From positions 186,001-250,000 of the forward strand of contig CBIHOF010000004.1 of NCBI GenBank assembly GCA_966211955.1: a stretch of DNA of 64,000 nucleotides, written 5' to 3'. The notes beneath the pieces were generated by a model. It ran no database searches, was not told where the DNA came from, and worked only from the letters and a program-made list of their open reading frames with translations. Both the position numbers and the translations under genes were made by a program. Position 1 is the first letter of the stretch; each line of letters opens with the position of its first letter. This document shows positions 52,694-61,476 of this stretch, one piece after another. Source of the DNA: Albitalea sp966211955. GTDB taxonomy: Bacteria; Pseudomonadota; Gammaproteobacteria; Burkholderiales; Burkholderiaceae_C.

Positions 52694-53632
52694 ATGAAGG
52701 TCCTGGTCACAGGCGCAGGCGGCTTCATCGGCTCGCGGCTGGTGGAACTGCTGCGCGCGCGCGGACGCATCGGCGACAAACCCATCAACGCACTCGCGCT
52801 GGCAGATCGCCGCCTGCCGGATGCGTCTTCGAGCGCGTTGATGCTCGAAGGGGATCTGGCGTCCACGCTGCTGATCGAGCGCGTCGCGGGCTTCCAACCG
52901 GACGTGGTGTTTCACTTGGCAGCGGTGCCCGGCGGTGCGGCAGAGGCTGACTACGCACTCGGACGGCGCGTGAATCTCGACGCCACGCTCGCGCTGTTCG
53001 AGCAGCTCGCGAACCGCGACAGGCCGCCCGTCGTTGTCTACGCCAGCAGCATCGCGGTGTATGGCACGGATCTGCCGGATGTCGTCACGCCCGAGACGCC
53101 TCTGCGTCCCCCGCTCACTTATGGCGCGCACAAGCTCGCCTGCGAGATCCTGCTCGCGGATTTCAGCCGGCGTGGCTTGCTCGACGGCCGCTCGATCCGC
53201 CTGCCGGGGATCGTGGCACGACCGCGCGAACCTTCGGGCCTCGCATCGGCCTTCATGAGCGAGCTGCTGCATGCCTTGCGCGCGGGCGAACGCTTCACCT
53301 GTCCCGTGTCGCCCCAGGCCACCGCATGGTGGATGTCCGCGCCGTGTTGTGCCGAGAACCTGCTGCACGCCGCGACGATGGATGTCTCGCGAGGCGATCC
53401 CGCGCGCGCCTGGCCGCTTCCCGTGCTCAGGATGTCGATCGGCGAGGTGATCGCGATCTGTGCGGACGTCTACGGCGACGACCGGCGGCAACTGATCGAG
53501 TTCGAACCGGATCCGAAGCTGGAGGCCGTGTTCGGCCGCTATCCCCGCCTTGACGACGAAAGCGCGCGCGCGCTCGGTCTGCACGACGACGGCTGCGCCC
53601 AAGCGCTGATCCTTCGCGCCCTCGCTTCCTGA
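52694..53632 (+). CDS. NAD-dependent epimerase/dehydratase, DenD-like SDR
   Basis: The 312-residue extended short-chain dehydrogenase has GAGGFIG at residues 7-13 and a Y143-x3-K147 active site (TYGAHKLACE). S118/S119 lie in VYASSIAVYG. The layout resembles D-erythronate dehydrogenase DenD and related oxidoreductases, but specificity cannot be fixed. It starts 1 bp after the cyclase stop. It could oxidise a hydroxy-acid product of the pathway. Confidence 0.88.
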   Translation: MKVLVTGAGGFIGSRLVELLRARGRIGDKPINALALADRRLPDASSSALMLEGDLASTLLIERVAGFQPDVVFHLAAVPGGAAEADYALGRRVNLDATLALFEQLANRDRPPVVVYASSIAVYGTDLPDVVTPETPLRPPLTYGAHKLACEILLADFSRRGLLDGRSIRLPGIVARPREPSGLASAFMSELLHALRAGERFTCPVSPQATAWWMSAPCCAENLLHAATMDVSRGDPARAWPLPVLRMSIGEVIAICADVYGDDRRQLIEFEPDPKLEAVFGRYPRLDDESARALGLHDDGCAQALILRALAS

Positions 53633-53659
53633 ACTTCAAGAAGCAACTGGAGAAACTCG

Positions 53660-54844
53660 ATGACGGCGACAGCCCCCTCTTCACGATGGACCGCCCGGGC
53701 GGCATTGCTCGCCGGCCATTGCGCCGGCATGGCCGATCTCGCGGCGTTGCCCTTGTGGATCGGCGCGCTCGTCGGCTCCTACAGGTTCAGTCCACAGCAA
53801 GCGGGCGGGCTCGTCACGCTGTTTCTCGGCGGCGCGGTGGTGGCGAGCGTCGCGTGCGCGTCGTCGTTCCATCGAGTGCGCGGCCGCGCGCTGGCGACTT
53901 GCGGGTTCGCCGCAGCGTCGCTGTTCTTCTTCGCCCTTGCCTCGACCTCGGGATTCAACGCCATGGCGCTGCTGCACGCCCTCGCTGGCATGGCCGTGGG
54001 CTGCGCCGCCAGCGCCACGCACGGCACGATCGGCTGCAGCGCTCACCCGCACCGGCTCTTCGCGCTGGCCGGCCTCGCGCTCGGCGTGTTCGCGTTGGCC
54101 TTTCTCGGCATCGTGCCCGTGCTCATCGAGCGCTTCGGCGGTGTGGCGATCTTCGCAGCGCTGTCGGCGGTGATGGGCATGGCGGCGCTGATCGCGCTGG
54201 CCGTCTTCCCGCCACCGGACGTGCCAGCGCCGGCTCTCGTGGTGGGAGGTCGTTCGATGCCTGCTGCGGCATGGTTCGTCGTTCTCGGCATCAGCATCAT
54301 GTCGCTCAACCAGGCCATGATGTTTTCTTTCGTCGAACGAATCGGGATCGATCGCGGCTTCGGCACGCCGCTCGTGCACGGCGTGCTCATCGCGCTCGGC
54401 CTGGTCAACCTCATCCCAGCGCCTTTGGCGGCGGTGCTCGAGACGCGGGTCAACGCCCGCACGGTGGTGCTGGCCGGTCCCGTCGTGCAGGCAATCATTG
54501 TCCTCGTGCTCACGCAGTCCGGCGGGGTCGTGCCCTACGCGATCGCAACGGCGCTCTGCGTGTTCCCGATGATCTTCACGCACACCTTCGCGTTCGGCAT
54601 GCTCGCCCGGCTCGACCCAAGCGGTCGCGCGACCGCCGCGACGGCCGCAATGGTGATGATCGGCGCGGCTTCCGGCCCTGTGATCGCGGGCACGCTGGTC
54701 CAGAGTTTCGGGTATGCGAGCCTCGGCATCTCCGCCATCGTCGTTGCGACGCTGTCGGTGCTGGGCTTCTCGCGTGTGCGCGAGCCGAAGCCCGAGGCCG
54801 TGCCAGGCCGAGCCAGCCTACCGCAGCCCCGCGTCGTCCATTGA
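53660..54844 (+). CDS. MFS transporter
   Basis: The 394-residue membrane protein has about 12 hydrophobic segments and no extra domain. Typical segments are ALLHALAGMAVGCAASATHG and VPYAIATALCVFPMIFTHTF. It likely imports the substrate or exports an intermediate. CTGGAGAA precedes ATG 53660. It is the last intact gene of the operon; its stop overlaps the TTG start of a broken hydrolase. Confidence 0.86.
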   Translation: MTATAPSSRWTARAALLAGHCAGMADLAALPLWIGALVGSYRFSPQQAGGLVTLFLGGAVVASVACASSFHRVRGRALATCGFAAASLFFFALASTSGFNAMALLHALAGMAVGCAASATHGTIGCSAHPHRLFALAGLALGVFALAFLGIVPVLIERFGGVAIFAALSAVMGMAALIALAVFPPPDVPAPALVVGGRSMPAAAWFVVLGISIMSLNQAMMFSFVERIGIDRGFGTPLVHGVLIALGLVNLIPAPLAAVLETRVNARTVVLAGPVVQAIIVLVLTQSGGVVPYAIATALCVFPMIFTHTFAFGMLARLDPSGRATAATAAMVMIGAASGPVIAGTLVQSFGYASLGISAIVVATLSVLGFSRVREPKPEAVPGRASLPQPRVVH

Positions 54845-55068
54845 GCCGCCCCTGCCTCTTGCTGCTGCCGGGGCTGCACTGTGACGAGACGGCCTGGGCC
54901 GCGCCACGCCGAGCGCTCGAAGGCGTCGACACCCTCGTGCCGTCCTGGGGCGAGCAATCGTCGCTTGCCGACATGGGGCGCTGCGCCCTTGCTGCAGCAC
55001 CGTCGGAATTGCTGTCTGTCGCCGGGCATTCGATGGGCGGGCGCATCGCGCTCGAGATGGCGCGGCAG
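54841..55068 (+). pseudogene. Alpha/beta hydrolase, 3'-truncated
   Basis: From TTG 54841 the frame reads the start of a small esterase-type hydrolase: CLLLLPGLHCDETAWAAPRR, then nucleophile elbow SVAGHSMGGRIALEMARQVQ. Homology stops there. The sequence that follows is a fragment of an unrelated gene on the other strand. About 75 of the expected ~240 residues remain. The start is coupled to the MFS stop, so it was once the operon's last gene. Confidence 0.65.
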
Positions 55069-55198
55069 GTACAGCATCGCGGGCCGTCGGCCCTTGCCGT
55101 TGTTGTACGTGTCCTTGGTCAGCGGCTCGACCAGCGGGCCGACGTTGGAGATGATCGCGAGCCGCTTGTCGGTGTTGAACATCGCGCCGTAGTCGACT
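55069..55198 (-). pseudogene. DUF1501 gene fragment
   Basis: On the minus strand this short stretch encodes FNTDKRLAIISNVGPLVEPL and TKDTYNNGKGRRPAMLY, a recognisable piece of DUF1501 proteins (secreted, sulfatase-like). No start, no rest of the gene, and other sequence abuts both ends. It marks a rearrangement junction with the broken hydrolase. Confidence 0.55.
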
Positions 55199-55281
55199 CG
55201 TTCCGCTTCCGAGCAAGATCGGTGTGGACATGGCACTCGAAGCGCTGCGCTCAGCCGCGCCGACGGAGTTCCCGAGGCGTT

Positions 55282-55605
55282 TGTCCAAGGGACGGCGCAT
55301 CAGATCCGTCATGTGAGCCTGGCTGGCAAATCCGTGTTCGAACGCGATGTCCGCGATCGGTTGATGCTCGTCGCGCTGCAGCGCCGCGGCGGCAGCTTCG
55401 AGCCGCCGGTGCTGCACGTAGCGATGAGGCGTCGTGCCGACATTCGCCTTGAACCCCTGCGCGAAATGATGCGTGCTGAGCCCGACTTCGTCGGCCATCC
55501 GCGTCAGCGACAGATCGGACGCGAGGTGACCGTGGACCACGGAGTCCACCCGCGCTGGAACCCAACCACTCGGCAGTGCTGTCGACGGTTTGGTCACCGG
55601 CGTCC
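55282..55605 (-). pseudogene. AraC-type DNA-binding domain fragment
   Basis: The minus strand encodes a double helix-turn-helix domain: LSLTRMADEVGLSTHHFAQG, TTPHRYVQHRRLEAAAAALQ and IAFEHGFASQAHMTDLMRR. The N-terminal sensor domain is missing and the last ~10 residues are replaced by unrelated sequence. It overlaps the end of the TetR gene. It is a remnant of an AraC regulator rather than a functional gene. Confidence 0.6.
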
Positions 55606-56211
55606 CTGAGAAGGTGTGAGGCAATCCGGCATGCCCGCCGTGAACGGCCGCGACAACTCCTCGAAGCGAATAGCCAGTTCGGCCGGCGGCATCGGGCTGC
55701 GCTGCTCGACCCACCATGCCAGCAGTTCCACAAATGCCGCGGCCAGCGCCCGTGCCATAGCGGCCTTCGGAAGCTTGCCTTTCGACGCCGCCGGGAGCTC
55801 GTCGTCGACCAGCCGAACCACCATCTCGCGGAAGCGCTGCTGCACCACATAGCCGCTTCGCCGGCCGATCAATCCGCGGAACACCTTTCGCTGTTGGTGC
55901 GCATGCTCGATCAGCCCGAGCGAAAAGCGGAACCCGCCCGCGGCAGGGCTGCTGCCTTCCCCGCGTGCCCGCGTCGCGGCCTGCCCGAGTTCAGCGCGAA
56001 GGTCTTCGAGGCCGCCCAGCAACAACGCGTCCTTGTTCGGGAAGTGCGAATAGAAGGTGGAGCGACCGACGTTTGCCCGTTCGCACAGGTCCTGCACGGC
56101 GATCGCGTCCCAGCCGCGCTCGCCGATCAGGTCGATGAGCGCGGCACGCAACGCGTTGCGCGTGCGAATGCTGCGTCGGTCACTGGGAGTGTCGATCGAT
56201 GGCGGCGACAT
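55594..56211 (-). CDS. TetR/AcrR family regulator
   Basis: The 205-residue protein starts MSPPSIDTPSDRRSIRTRNA with a TetR HTH VQDLCERANVGRSTFYSHFP. A C-terminal domain with RKVFRGLIGRRSGYVVQQRF resembles the TetR_C group near ABC exporters. It diverges from the ABC ATPase at 56340 and likely represses it and itself through the palindrome at 56309-56320. A longer ORF to 56286 would cover the operator region less plausibly. Confidence 0.87.
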   Translation of the reverse strand: MSPPSIDTPSDRRSIRTRNALRAALIDLIGERGWDAIAVQDLCERANVGRSTFYSHFPNKDALLLGGLEDLRAELGQAATRARGEGSSPAAGGFRFSLGLIEHAHQQRKVFRGLIGRRSGYVVQQRFREMVVRLVDDELPAASKGKLPKAAMARALAAAFVELLAWWVEQRSPMPPAELAIRFEELSRPFTAGMPDCLTPSQGRR

Positions 56212-56308
56212 GGCGTTGGCGTTCCTGGACAAGAAGGCGGGGAGTGTCCCGAACCGGACGTTGGAGCCCTTCCTGTGTCTGGGCATGCGGTGCGCGGAAT
56301 CGGATCAT

Positions 56309-56338
56309 GGACACGTGTCCACTATAAAACGAGTGTCC
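56309..56338. promoter_or_regulatory. Palindromic operator and promoter between TetR and ABC genes
   Basis: GGACACGTGTCC (56309-56320) is a perfect 12-bp palindrome. GAGTGTCC (56331-56338) forms an additional inverted half-site just before ATG 56340. The intervening ACTATAAAAC includes a TATAAA-like -10. This is a typical TetR operator arrangement, and the ABC transcript would start almost at the ATG (nearly leaderless). Confidence 0.65.
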
Positions 56339-56339
56339 C

Positions 56340-57053
56340 ATGATCGAATTGCGCGCGCTGACCAAGCGCTACCCCGGGCCGGATGGCGGCATGCCGGCGC
56401 TGGATGCGGTGACGCTGGACCTGCCGGCCGGCGAGTTCGTCGCCATCGTCGGGAAGTCCGGCAGCGGCAAGTCAACGCTCATCAACCTGGTCGCCGGCAT
56501 CGACCGTCCGACGAGCGGTGAGGTGCATGTCGACGGCACGGCCGTGCATGCGCTCGACGAGAGCCGCCTGTCGGCCTGGCGCGGCCGGCACGTGGGCGTG
56601 GTGTTCCAGTTCTTCCAGTTGCTGCCTACGCTGACGGCCCTGGAGAACGTGATGCTGCCCATGGACTTCTGCGCAACCTTGCCACGGCCACAGGCGAAAG
56701 CGCGTGCGCTGCAGCTGCTGGCGGACGTCGGCATCGCGGCCCATGCACACAAGCTCCCGTCGGCGCTATCGGGCGGCCAGCAGCAGCGCGCGGCGATTGC
56801 GCGGGCGCTTGCCAACGACCCGCCGCTGATCGTCGCCGACGAGCCCACCGGCAATCTTGATTCGCAAACCGCCGACGAGGTGCTGGGCTTGCTGTCGGCG
56901 CTGGCGCGACGCGGCAAGACGGTGCTGATGGTCACCCACGAGCGCGACGTGAGCCTCATTGCGCACCGCCTGGTCACACTTGCGGATGGCCGCGTGATCG
57001 ACAACCAGGCGTCGCGCCCGGCGCTCAGGATGCAGGGCTTGCACCATGCGTAG
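56340..57053 (+). CDS. ABC transporter ATP-binding protein, MacB/LolD-like
   Basis: The 237-residue ATPase has Walker A AIVGKSGSGKSTLINLVAG, signature LSGGQQQRAAIARAL and Walker B LIVADEPTGNLD. The LolD/MacB group is marked by RHVGVVFQFFQLLPTLTALE. It overlaps the permease start by 8 bp and is divergently arranged with the TetR gene. It would energise extrusion or lipoprotein-like extraction by the FtsX permease. Confidence 0.92.
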   Translation: MIELRALTKRYPGPDGGMPALDAVTLDLPAGEFVAIVGKSGSGKSTLINLVAGIDRPTSGEVHVDGTAVHALDESRLSAWRGRHVGVVFQFFQLLPTLTALENVMLPMDFCATLPRPQAKARALQLLADVGIAAHAHKLPSALSGGQQQRAAIARALANDPPLIVADEPTGNLDSQTADEVLGLLSALARRGKTVLMVTHERDVSLIAHRLVTLADGRVIDNQASRPALRMQGLHHA

Positions 57054-59448
57054 AACGACGTTGGACACGAGCGGGGCGATGAGCCCGCGCTGGATCAAGC
57101 CCTGGCGCGACGCGCTGGCCGAGCGCGGGCGCCTGGCGCTGATGCTCATGGCCGTCACGGTCGCATTGGCCGCGCTCGGGGCCGTGCTGGGGGCGTATGC
57201 CGTGCTGACGCGCGAGATGGCGGCCAACTACCTCGGCACGCAGCCGGCACATGCCACGCTGGAGATGCGCGGTGACGTCACCCCTGAAGTACTCGCAACG
57301 GCCCGACGCCATCGCGCAGTGGCTGAAGCCGAGGCACGCGACGTGATCCCCGCACGTGCCCGCGTCGGCGACGAATGGCGGCCGGTGCTGCTGTTCGCCG
57401 TCGACGACTTCAATGCATTGCGCATCAGCCGCTTCACGCCGCGCTCCGGCAGCGCCACGCCCGCGCCCGGCAGCGTGTTGCTGGAGCACACAGCGACCGG
57501 CGTCCTGTCGGCCGGGCCGGGCAGCCCGCTCACGCTGCGCACGCCGCAAGGTCGCGTGCTATCCGTCCCGGTCAGCGGCCTGGTCCACGACCCCGGCCTC
57601 GCGCCAGCCTGGCAGGAGCGCACCGGCTACGTCTACCTCGATCGCGCCACGCTGCGCCAACTCGGCGAGGACGGCACGCTGCATGAGCTGCGGGTGCGCT
57701 TTCGGGACACGCCCGAGACCATGCCGGCGATACAAGCCGCCGCCGAGTCACTGGCCCAGGCGCTTCAACGCGAGGGGCATGCCGTGCTCGAACTGCGCGT
57801 GCCGCCGCCGCGGCAGCATCCGCATCAGCGGCAGATGACGACGGTGCTGTTCCTGCTGCTCGCGTTCAGCGTGATGGCATTGGTGCTGGCCGCCGTGCTC
57901 GTGGCCAACACGCTGGCGGCCTTGCTGGCCCGGCAGGTCCGTGAGATCGGTGTGATGAAGACGCTGGGTGCCAGCACGTGGCAGCTGGTCGGGGTGTACC
58001 TCGTGCTCGTCGGAGCCATCGGGCTGGCGGCGTTGGTGGTCGCGCTGCCACTGGGTGTCCTCGGCACGCGGGTGTTTGCCACGCAGGTCGCCACGTTGTT
58101 GAACCTGAGCATCACCCAGCCCGTGGCGCCGTGGTGGGTGTTCGCGCTTCAACTGGCCGCCGCCCTCGGCGTGCCGCTTGCCGTGGCGGCCGTGCCGCTG
58201 TGGAACGCCTGCCGCGTGACGGTGCGCGAGGCGGTGGACCGGCACGGCGCCGGCAGCGACGGAATTCGCCAGTGGGCGAGCCGGTGGCCCGCCGCCGTGC
58301 GCGACGTGCTGCGCAGGCCCTCTCGATTGGCGCTCACCCTCATGCTTCTCGCGGCGGGCGGCGCGATGTTCATGACGGCGCTCAACGTGTCGCGCAGTTG
58401 GCAGCTCACGATCGACAAGGTCTACGAGACGCGCCACTACGACGTGGAGATCCGGTTTCGGAATGCCGAACCGGTGAGCAGGCGCGAGACGGTGATGCAG
58501 CTGCCCGGCGTTCTGAACGCGCAGTCGTGGGGCTACAGCGCGGCGGCCTTCGCCAAGGCTGGCCGGGTCGACGTCTCGCGCTCGTATCCGGACCGGGGCC
58601 ACGGTTCCTTCGTCGTGATGGCGCCACCCGCAGGCACGAGGATGATCGACTTTCCGTTGCGAGCCGGCCGCTGGCTGCAACCCGGCGACCATGATGCCGT
58701 GGTCCTGAACCATGCGGCCGCGGCACAGCAGCCGCAACTGAAGATCGGCGACACGGTGCTGCTGTCGATGGGCGGCAGCGTCAGCCGTTGGCGATTGGCG
58801 GGCATCGTTGAGGAGATCGGCGCCGCCGGCGTGGCCTACGTGAATCCGGATGCGTTTGAACAGGCGACTCGCACCGAGGGTCGCGCCCGGATGATCCGCG
58901 TCGCCACCGATGCGGCCACCAGTGAGGAGCGCTTGATGCACATTCGGCAGGCCGAAGCGGCGCTCGACGCGGCAGGCGCCGACGTGGCGAGCGTGCAGCC
59001 GCTGAGCGAGTTGCGAACCGCGATGGGCGACCACATCGTCATCCTCATCCGGGCGCTGGTGGTGCTGGCCTGCGTGATGGCGGCCGTGGGCGCGCTTGGT
59101 CTCGGGTCCACCTTGAGCATCGGGGTGCTGGAGCGCACGCGTGAGCTGGCGGTGATGAAGACGCTGGGCGCGACTCGGCGGCGATTGATCGGTGCGGTGC
59201 TGACCGAAGCGCAGCTCATCGCCTTGCTGAGCGTGGTGGCGGCCATCGTGCTGGCGTTTCCGCTGACGGCGCTGCTCGACGCGATGATCGGCGGGCTGGG
59301 CTTCGTGGCGCCGCTGCCGTTCTCGGTCTCGCCGGGCGCGATGGTGGCGTGGCTGGTGCTGGTGATGGCGGTGTCGCTCGGGGCGGCGTGGGTGCCTGCG
59401 CGGCGAGCGGCAGGTTTGCGGGTGGCGCAGGCCTTGGTGCAGGTGTAG
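57046..59448 (+). CDS. FtsX-like ABC permease, two-repeat
   Basis: The 800-residue membrane protein has an N-terminal helix, a large periplasmic domain and two FtsX bundles. One is near VIMKTLGASTWQLVGVYLVL-type sequence mid-protein (MKTLGASTWQLVGVYLVLVG) and one near the end (RTRELAVMKTLGATRRRLIG). The repeated MKTLGA motif is the FtsX signature. It resembles proteins in mechanotransmission or lipid/efflux systems of the MacB/LolCE type. It is coupled to the ATPase by overlap; the cargo is unknown. Confidence 0.9.
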   Translation: MRRTTLDTSGAMSPRWIKPWRDALAERGRLALMLMAVTVALAALGAVLGAYAVLTREMAANYLGTQPAHATLEMRGDVTPEVLATARRHRAVAEAEARDVIPARARVGDEWRPVLLFAVDDFNALRISRFTPRSGSATPAPGSVLLEHTATGVLSAGPGSPLTLRTPQGRVLSVPVSGLVHDPGLAPAWQERTGYVYLDRATLRQLGEDGTLHELRVRFRDTPETMPAIQAAAESLAQALQREGHAVLELRVPPPRQHPHQRQMTTVLFLLLAFSVMALVLAAVLVANTLAALLARQVREIGVMKTLGASTWQLVGVYLVLVGAIGLAALVVALPLGVLGTRVFATQVATLLNLSITQPVAPWWVFALQLAAALGVPLAVAAVPLWNACRVTVREAVDRHGAGSDGIRQWASRWPAAVRDVLRRPSRLALTLMLLAAGGAMFMTALNVSRSWQLTIDKVYETRHYDVEIRFRNAEPVSRRETVMQLPGVLNAQSWGYSAAAFAKAGRVDVSRSYPDRGHGSFVVMAPPAGTRMIDFPLRAGRWLQPGDHDAVVLNHAAAAQQPQLKIGDTVLLSMGGSVSRWRLAGIVEEIGAAGVAYVNPDAFEQATRTEGRARMIRVATDAATSEERLMHIRQAEAALDAAGADVASVQPLSELRTAMGDHIVILIRALVVLACVMAAVGALGLGSTLSIGVLERTRELAVMKTLGATRRRLIGAVLTEAQLIALLSVVAAIVLAFPLTALLDAMIGGLGFVAPLPFSVSPGAMVAWLVLVMAVSLGAAWVPARRAAGLRVAQALVQV

Positions 59449-59670
59449 CCGGCGCACTTCAGTGGCTAGGGAAATTCGTTGATATCAAACTGAATTTGAT
59501 AAAGAAATCGTTGCTAAAACAAGCAAAGCCCTGATAGAGATCTTGAAGCGGCGACGAAGCATGCCAAAGAATGGCCCAAAGCGATCAGGCTGGGGTAATC
59601 AGCGAGATATCAACACAAATAAGTACAGAATCGTTGATATATCGCGTTCTGCTGAAGGGGCTGGCTTTGA
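59449..59670. other. AT-rich island without a convincing gene
   Basis: These ~220 bp are far richer in A+T than the surroundings. GTTGATATC at 59478-59486 recurs inverted at 59606-59614, and TCGTTGATAT occurs at 59476-59485 and 59631-59640. A 102-codon ORF (59543-59851) runs into antisense of the kinase gene and is not believed. It could be a remnant of foreign DNA or an attachment-like scar. Confidence 0.4.
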
Positions 59671-61416
59671 TCAACCCCTGGGCACCCCGAGCTTGACGTA
59701 CAAGAGCGCCAGGACGATGGCCGCAAGGACCGCCGACACCCCCTTCCAGAACCGCACCGGATGCCGCTCGATCAACGGTGGCCGACTTTCCCTCAGAAAT
59801 GCGCGGCCCGGATGGCGCAAGTCGTGCACGAACTCCGACAAGGCTTCGTAGCGCTTGAGTGGTTCAGGCTGCACGGCCTTCCTCAACACCCCGTCGATCC
59901 AGGCCGGGATCTCGCGGTCATCGTGCAGCACGGATTCGTAGTGCAAGTTCCTTTGCGACGACCGCGTCCTGGACTTCGCTACCTCGGCGCCATACGGCAG
60001 CCTGCCCGACAGCATCTGGTATGTGATGACCCCGAGCGAGAACAAGTCCGATCGCGCGGTGCCTGCCTCTCCCAGGAAGTACTCCGGCGCCGTGTACTGC
60101 GCGGTGCCGGGTATGACCATGCGCTCGGTGGGCGGCGTCGACTCCGTGATGCCCGCCACGCTGGTCGCTCCGAAATCAATGATCTTCACCGTGCCGGTCG
60201 TGTCGATCATGATGTTGTCCGGCCGCAGATCCTGATGCAGCATTTCGAGCCGGTGGAACGCCTGCAGCCCCTTCGCGATCTGCTCGACGATCTTGCGCAC
60301 CGCTTCAAGGTCGGGCCTGGGGTTGTCGATCATCCACTGCGACAAGGTCTGGCCATCGACGAACTCCATCGCGACATACAGGGCGCTGCGCTCCCGGGTC
60401 TGCAGGCACGGCTTCAGCACATGTGCGCTGTCGATTCGTCGAGCGATCCACTCCTCCATCAAGAAGCGCTCGAGGTAGGCCGGGTCATCGCGCATGTCGA
60501 TCGACGGCGTCTTGAGGACGGCCAATGCCTCGGTGTCCATGTCGACGGCGAGGTACACATGGCTGCGGCTGCTCGCGTGCAGCTCGCGCACGATGCGGTA
60601 CCCGTCGAGCGTCATCCTCGCCTCGAGGAGCGGTGGCGGCGGCAGTTGCGGCCGGTGCAGGTGGAACTCCTGCGCATCCTGCACAGGCAAGTCATCGACG
60701 ACGACGATCTGAACAGTGAGGTTGTCCAGGCTGCCGCGCCGGTAGGCCTCCTGGACGATCTTGCGGGCCGCCTGGTCGAGATCGGCACGCCCGCGTTGCA
60801 CGGCCTCGACCATGAACGCGTCATCGACATGTTCATGCACACCGTCCGACGTCAGCAGGAACGCATCGCCGCGCTCGACCTGCAGGACCAGGTAGTCGAT
60901 CTCGATGTCGGCATTGAAGCCCACGGCACGGCTGAGATAACTCTTGCCACCCGCGACGAGCACCCGGTGATCCTGCGTCAGGGGCTCCAGTGCATCGGCG
61001 TGCACGCGATGGACGCGGCTGTCGCCCACATGAAAGACGTGGGCGGTGTTTGACTTGATGACGAGCGCGCTCAAGGTGCACACGTAGCCGCGATCGAAGT
61101 CGTGGCGGTAGTGGCTTTGGGTGCGCGAATGCAGCCATGAGTTGGTGGCGGCCAGCACGCGCTCGACCGACCGTTTCACCGACCACGCATCGGGCGTGCA
61201 GTAGTAGTCGTCGAGCAGGCCCATCACCGCGAACTCGCTGGCAACCTGGCTCACGTCGCTGCTGCCGATGCCGTCAGCCAACGCAACGACGATGCCTTTG
61301 GCGCGCAGCAGCGCCTCGCCGGGTGACGAGACGCCGTGGAAATCCTGGTTGACCTCGCGGCGGCCCTTGTCCGAATGCTGGCCGACGGAGACCTTGAGCG
61401 CCGGAGTGCGGGTCAT
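59671..61416 (-). CDS. Fused PP2C phosphatase and Ser/Thr kinase, membrane-anchored
   Basis: The 581-residue protein has a PP2C domain (NQDF with D25, ADGIGS with D48, GDSR with D132, TSDG with D191, DNLTV with D231). A kinase domain follows from about residue 270: VLK with K302, HQD with D396 in LHQDLRPDNIMI, and DFG at D414. The glycine loop is degenerate (ELHASSRSHVYLA) and HRD is HQD. A single C-terminal helix (GVSAVLAAIVLALLYVKLGV) anchors it. Such bifunctional enzymes are found beside formate/nitrite channels in Burkholderiales, as here with the gene at 61477. Confidence 0.9.
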   Translation of the reverse strand: MTRTPALKVSVGQHSDKGRREVNQDFHGVSSPGEALLRAKGIVVALADGIGSSDVSQVASEFAVMGLLDDYYCTPDAWSVKRSVERVLAATNSWLHSRTQSHYRHDFDRGYVCTLSALVIKSNTAHVFHVGDSRVHRVHADALEPLTQDHRVLVAGGKSYLSRAVGFNADIEIDYLVLQVERGDAFLLTSDGVHEHVDDAFMVEAVQRGRADLDQAARKIVQEAYRRGSLDNLTVQIVVVDDLPVQDAQEFHLHRPQLPPPPLLEARMTLDGYRIVRELHASSRSHVYLAVDMDTEALAVLKTPSIDMRDDPAYLERFLMEEWIARRIDSAHVLKPCLQTRERSALYVAMEFVDGQTLSQWMIDNPRPDLEAVRKIVEQIAKGLQAFHRLEMLHQDLRPDNIMIDTTGTVKIIDFGATSVAGITESTPPTERMVIPGTAQYTAPEYFLGEAGTARSDLFSLGVITYQMLSGRLPYGAEVAKSRTRSSQRNLHYESVLHDDREIPAWIDGVLRKAVQPEPLKRYEALSEFVHDLRHPGRAFLRESRPPLIERHPVRFWKGVSAVLAAIVLALLYVKLGVPRG

Positions 61417-61476
61417 GTCAATGTCAAAAGGGCCTCGCGCCCTGGTGGGTGCGAGGCCCTCGAGTATCGCGGCAGG

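Noticed and set aside
59543..59851. 102-codon plus-strand ORF in the AT-rich island
   Set aside because: Its second half is antisense to the kinase C-terminus and it has no ribosome site.
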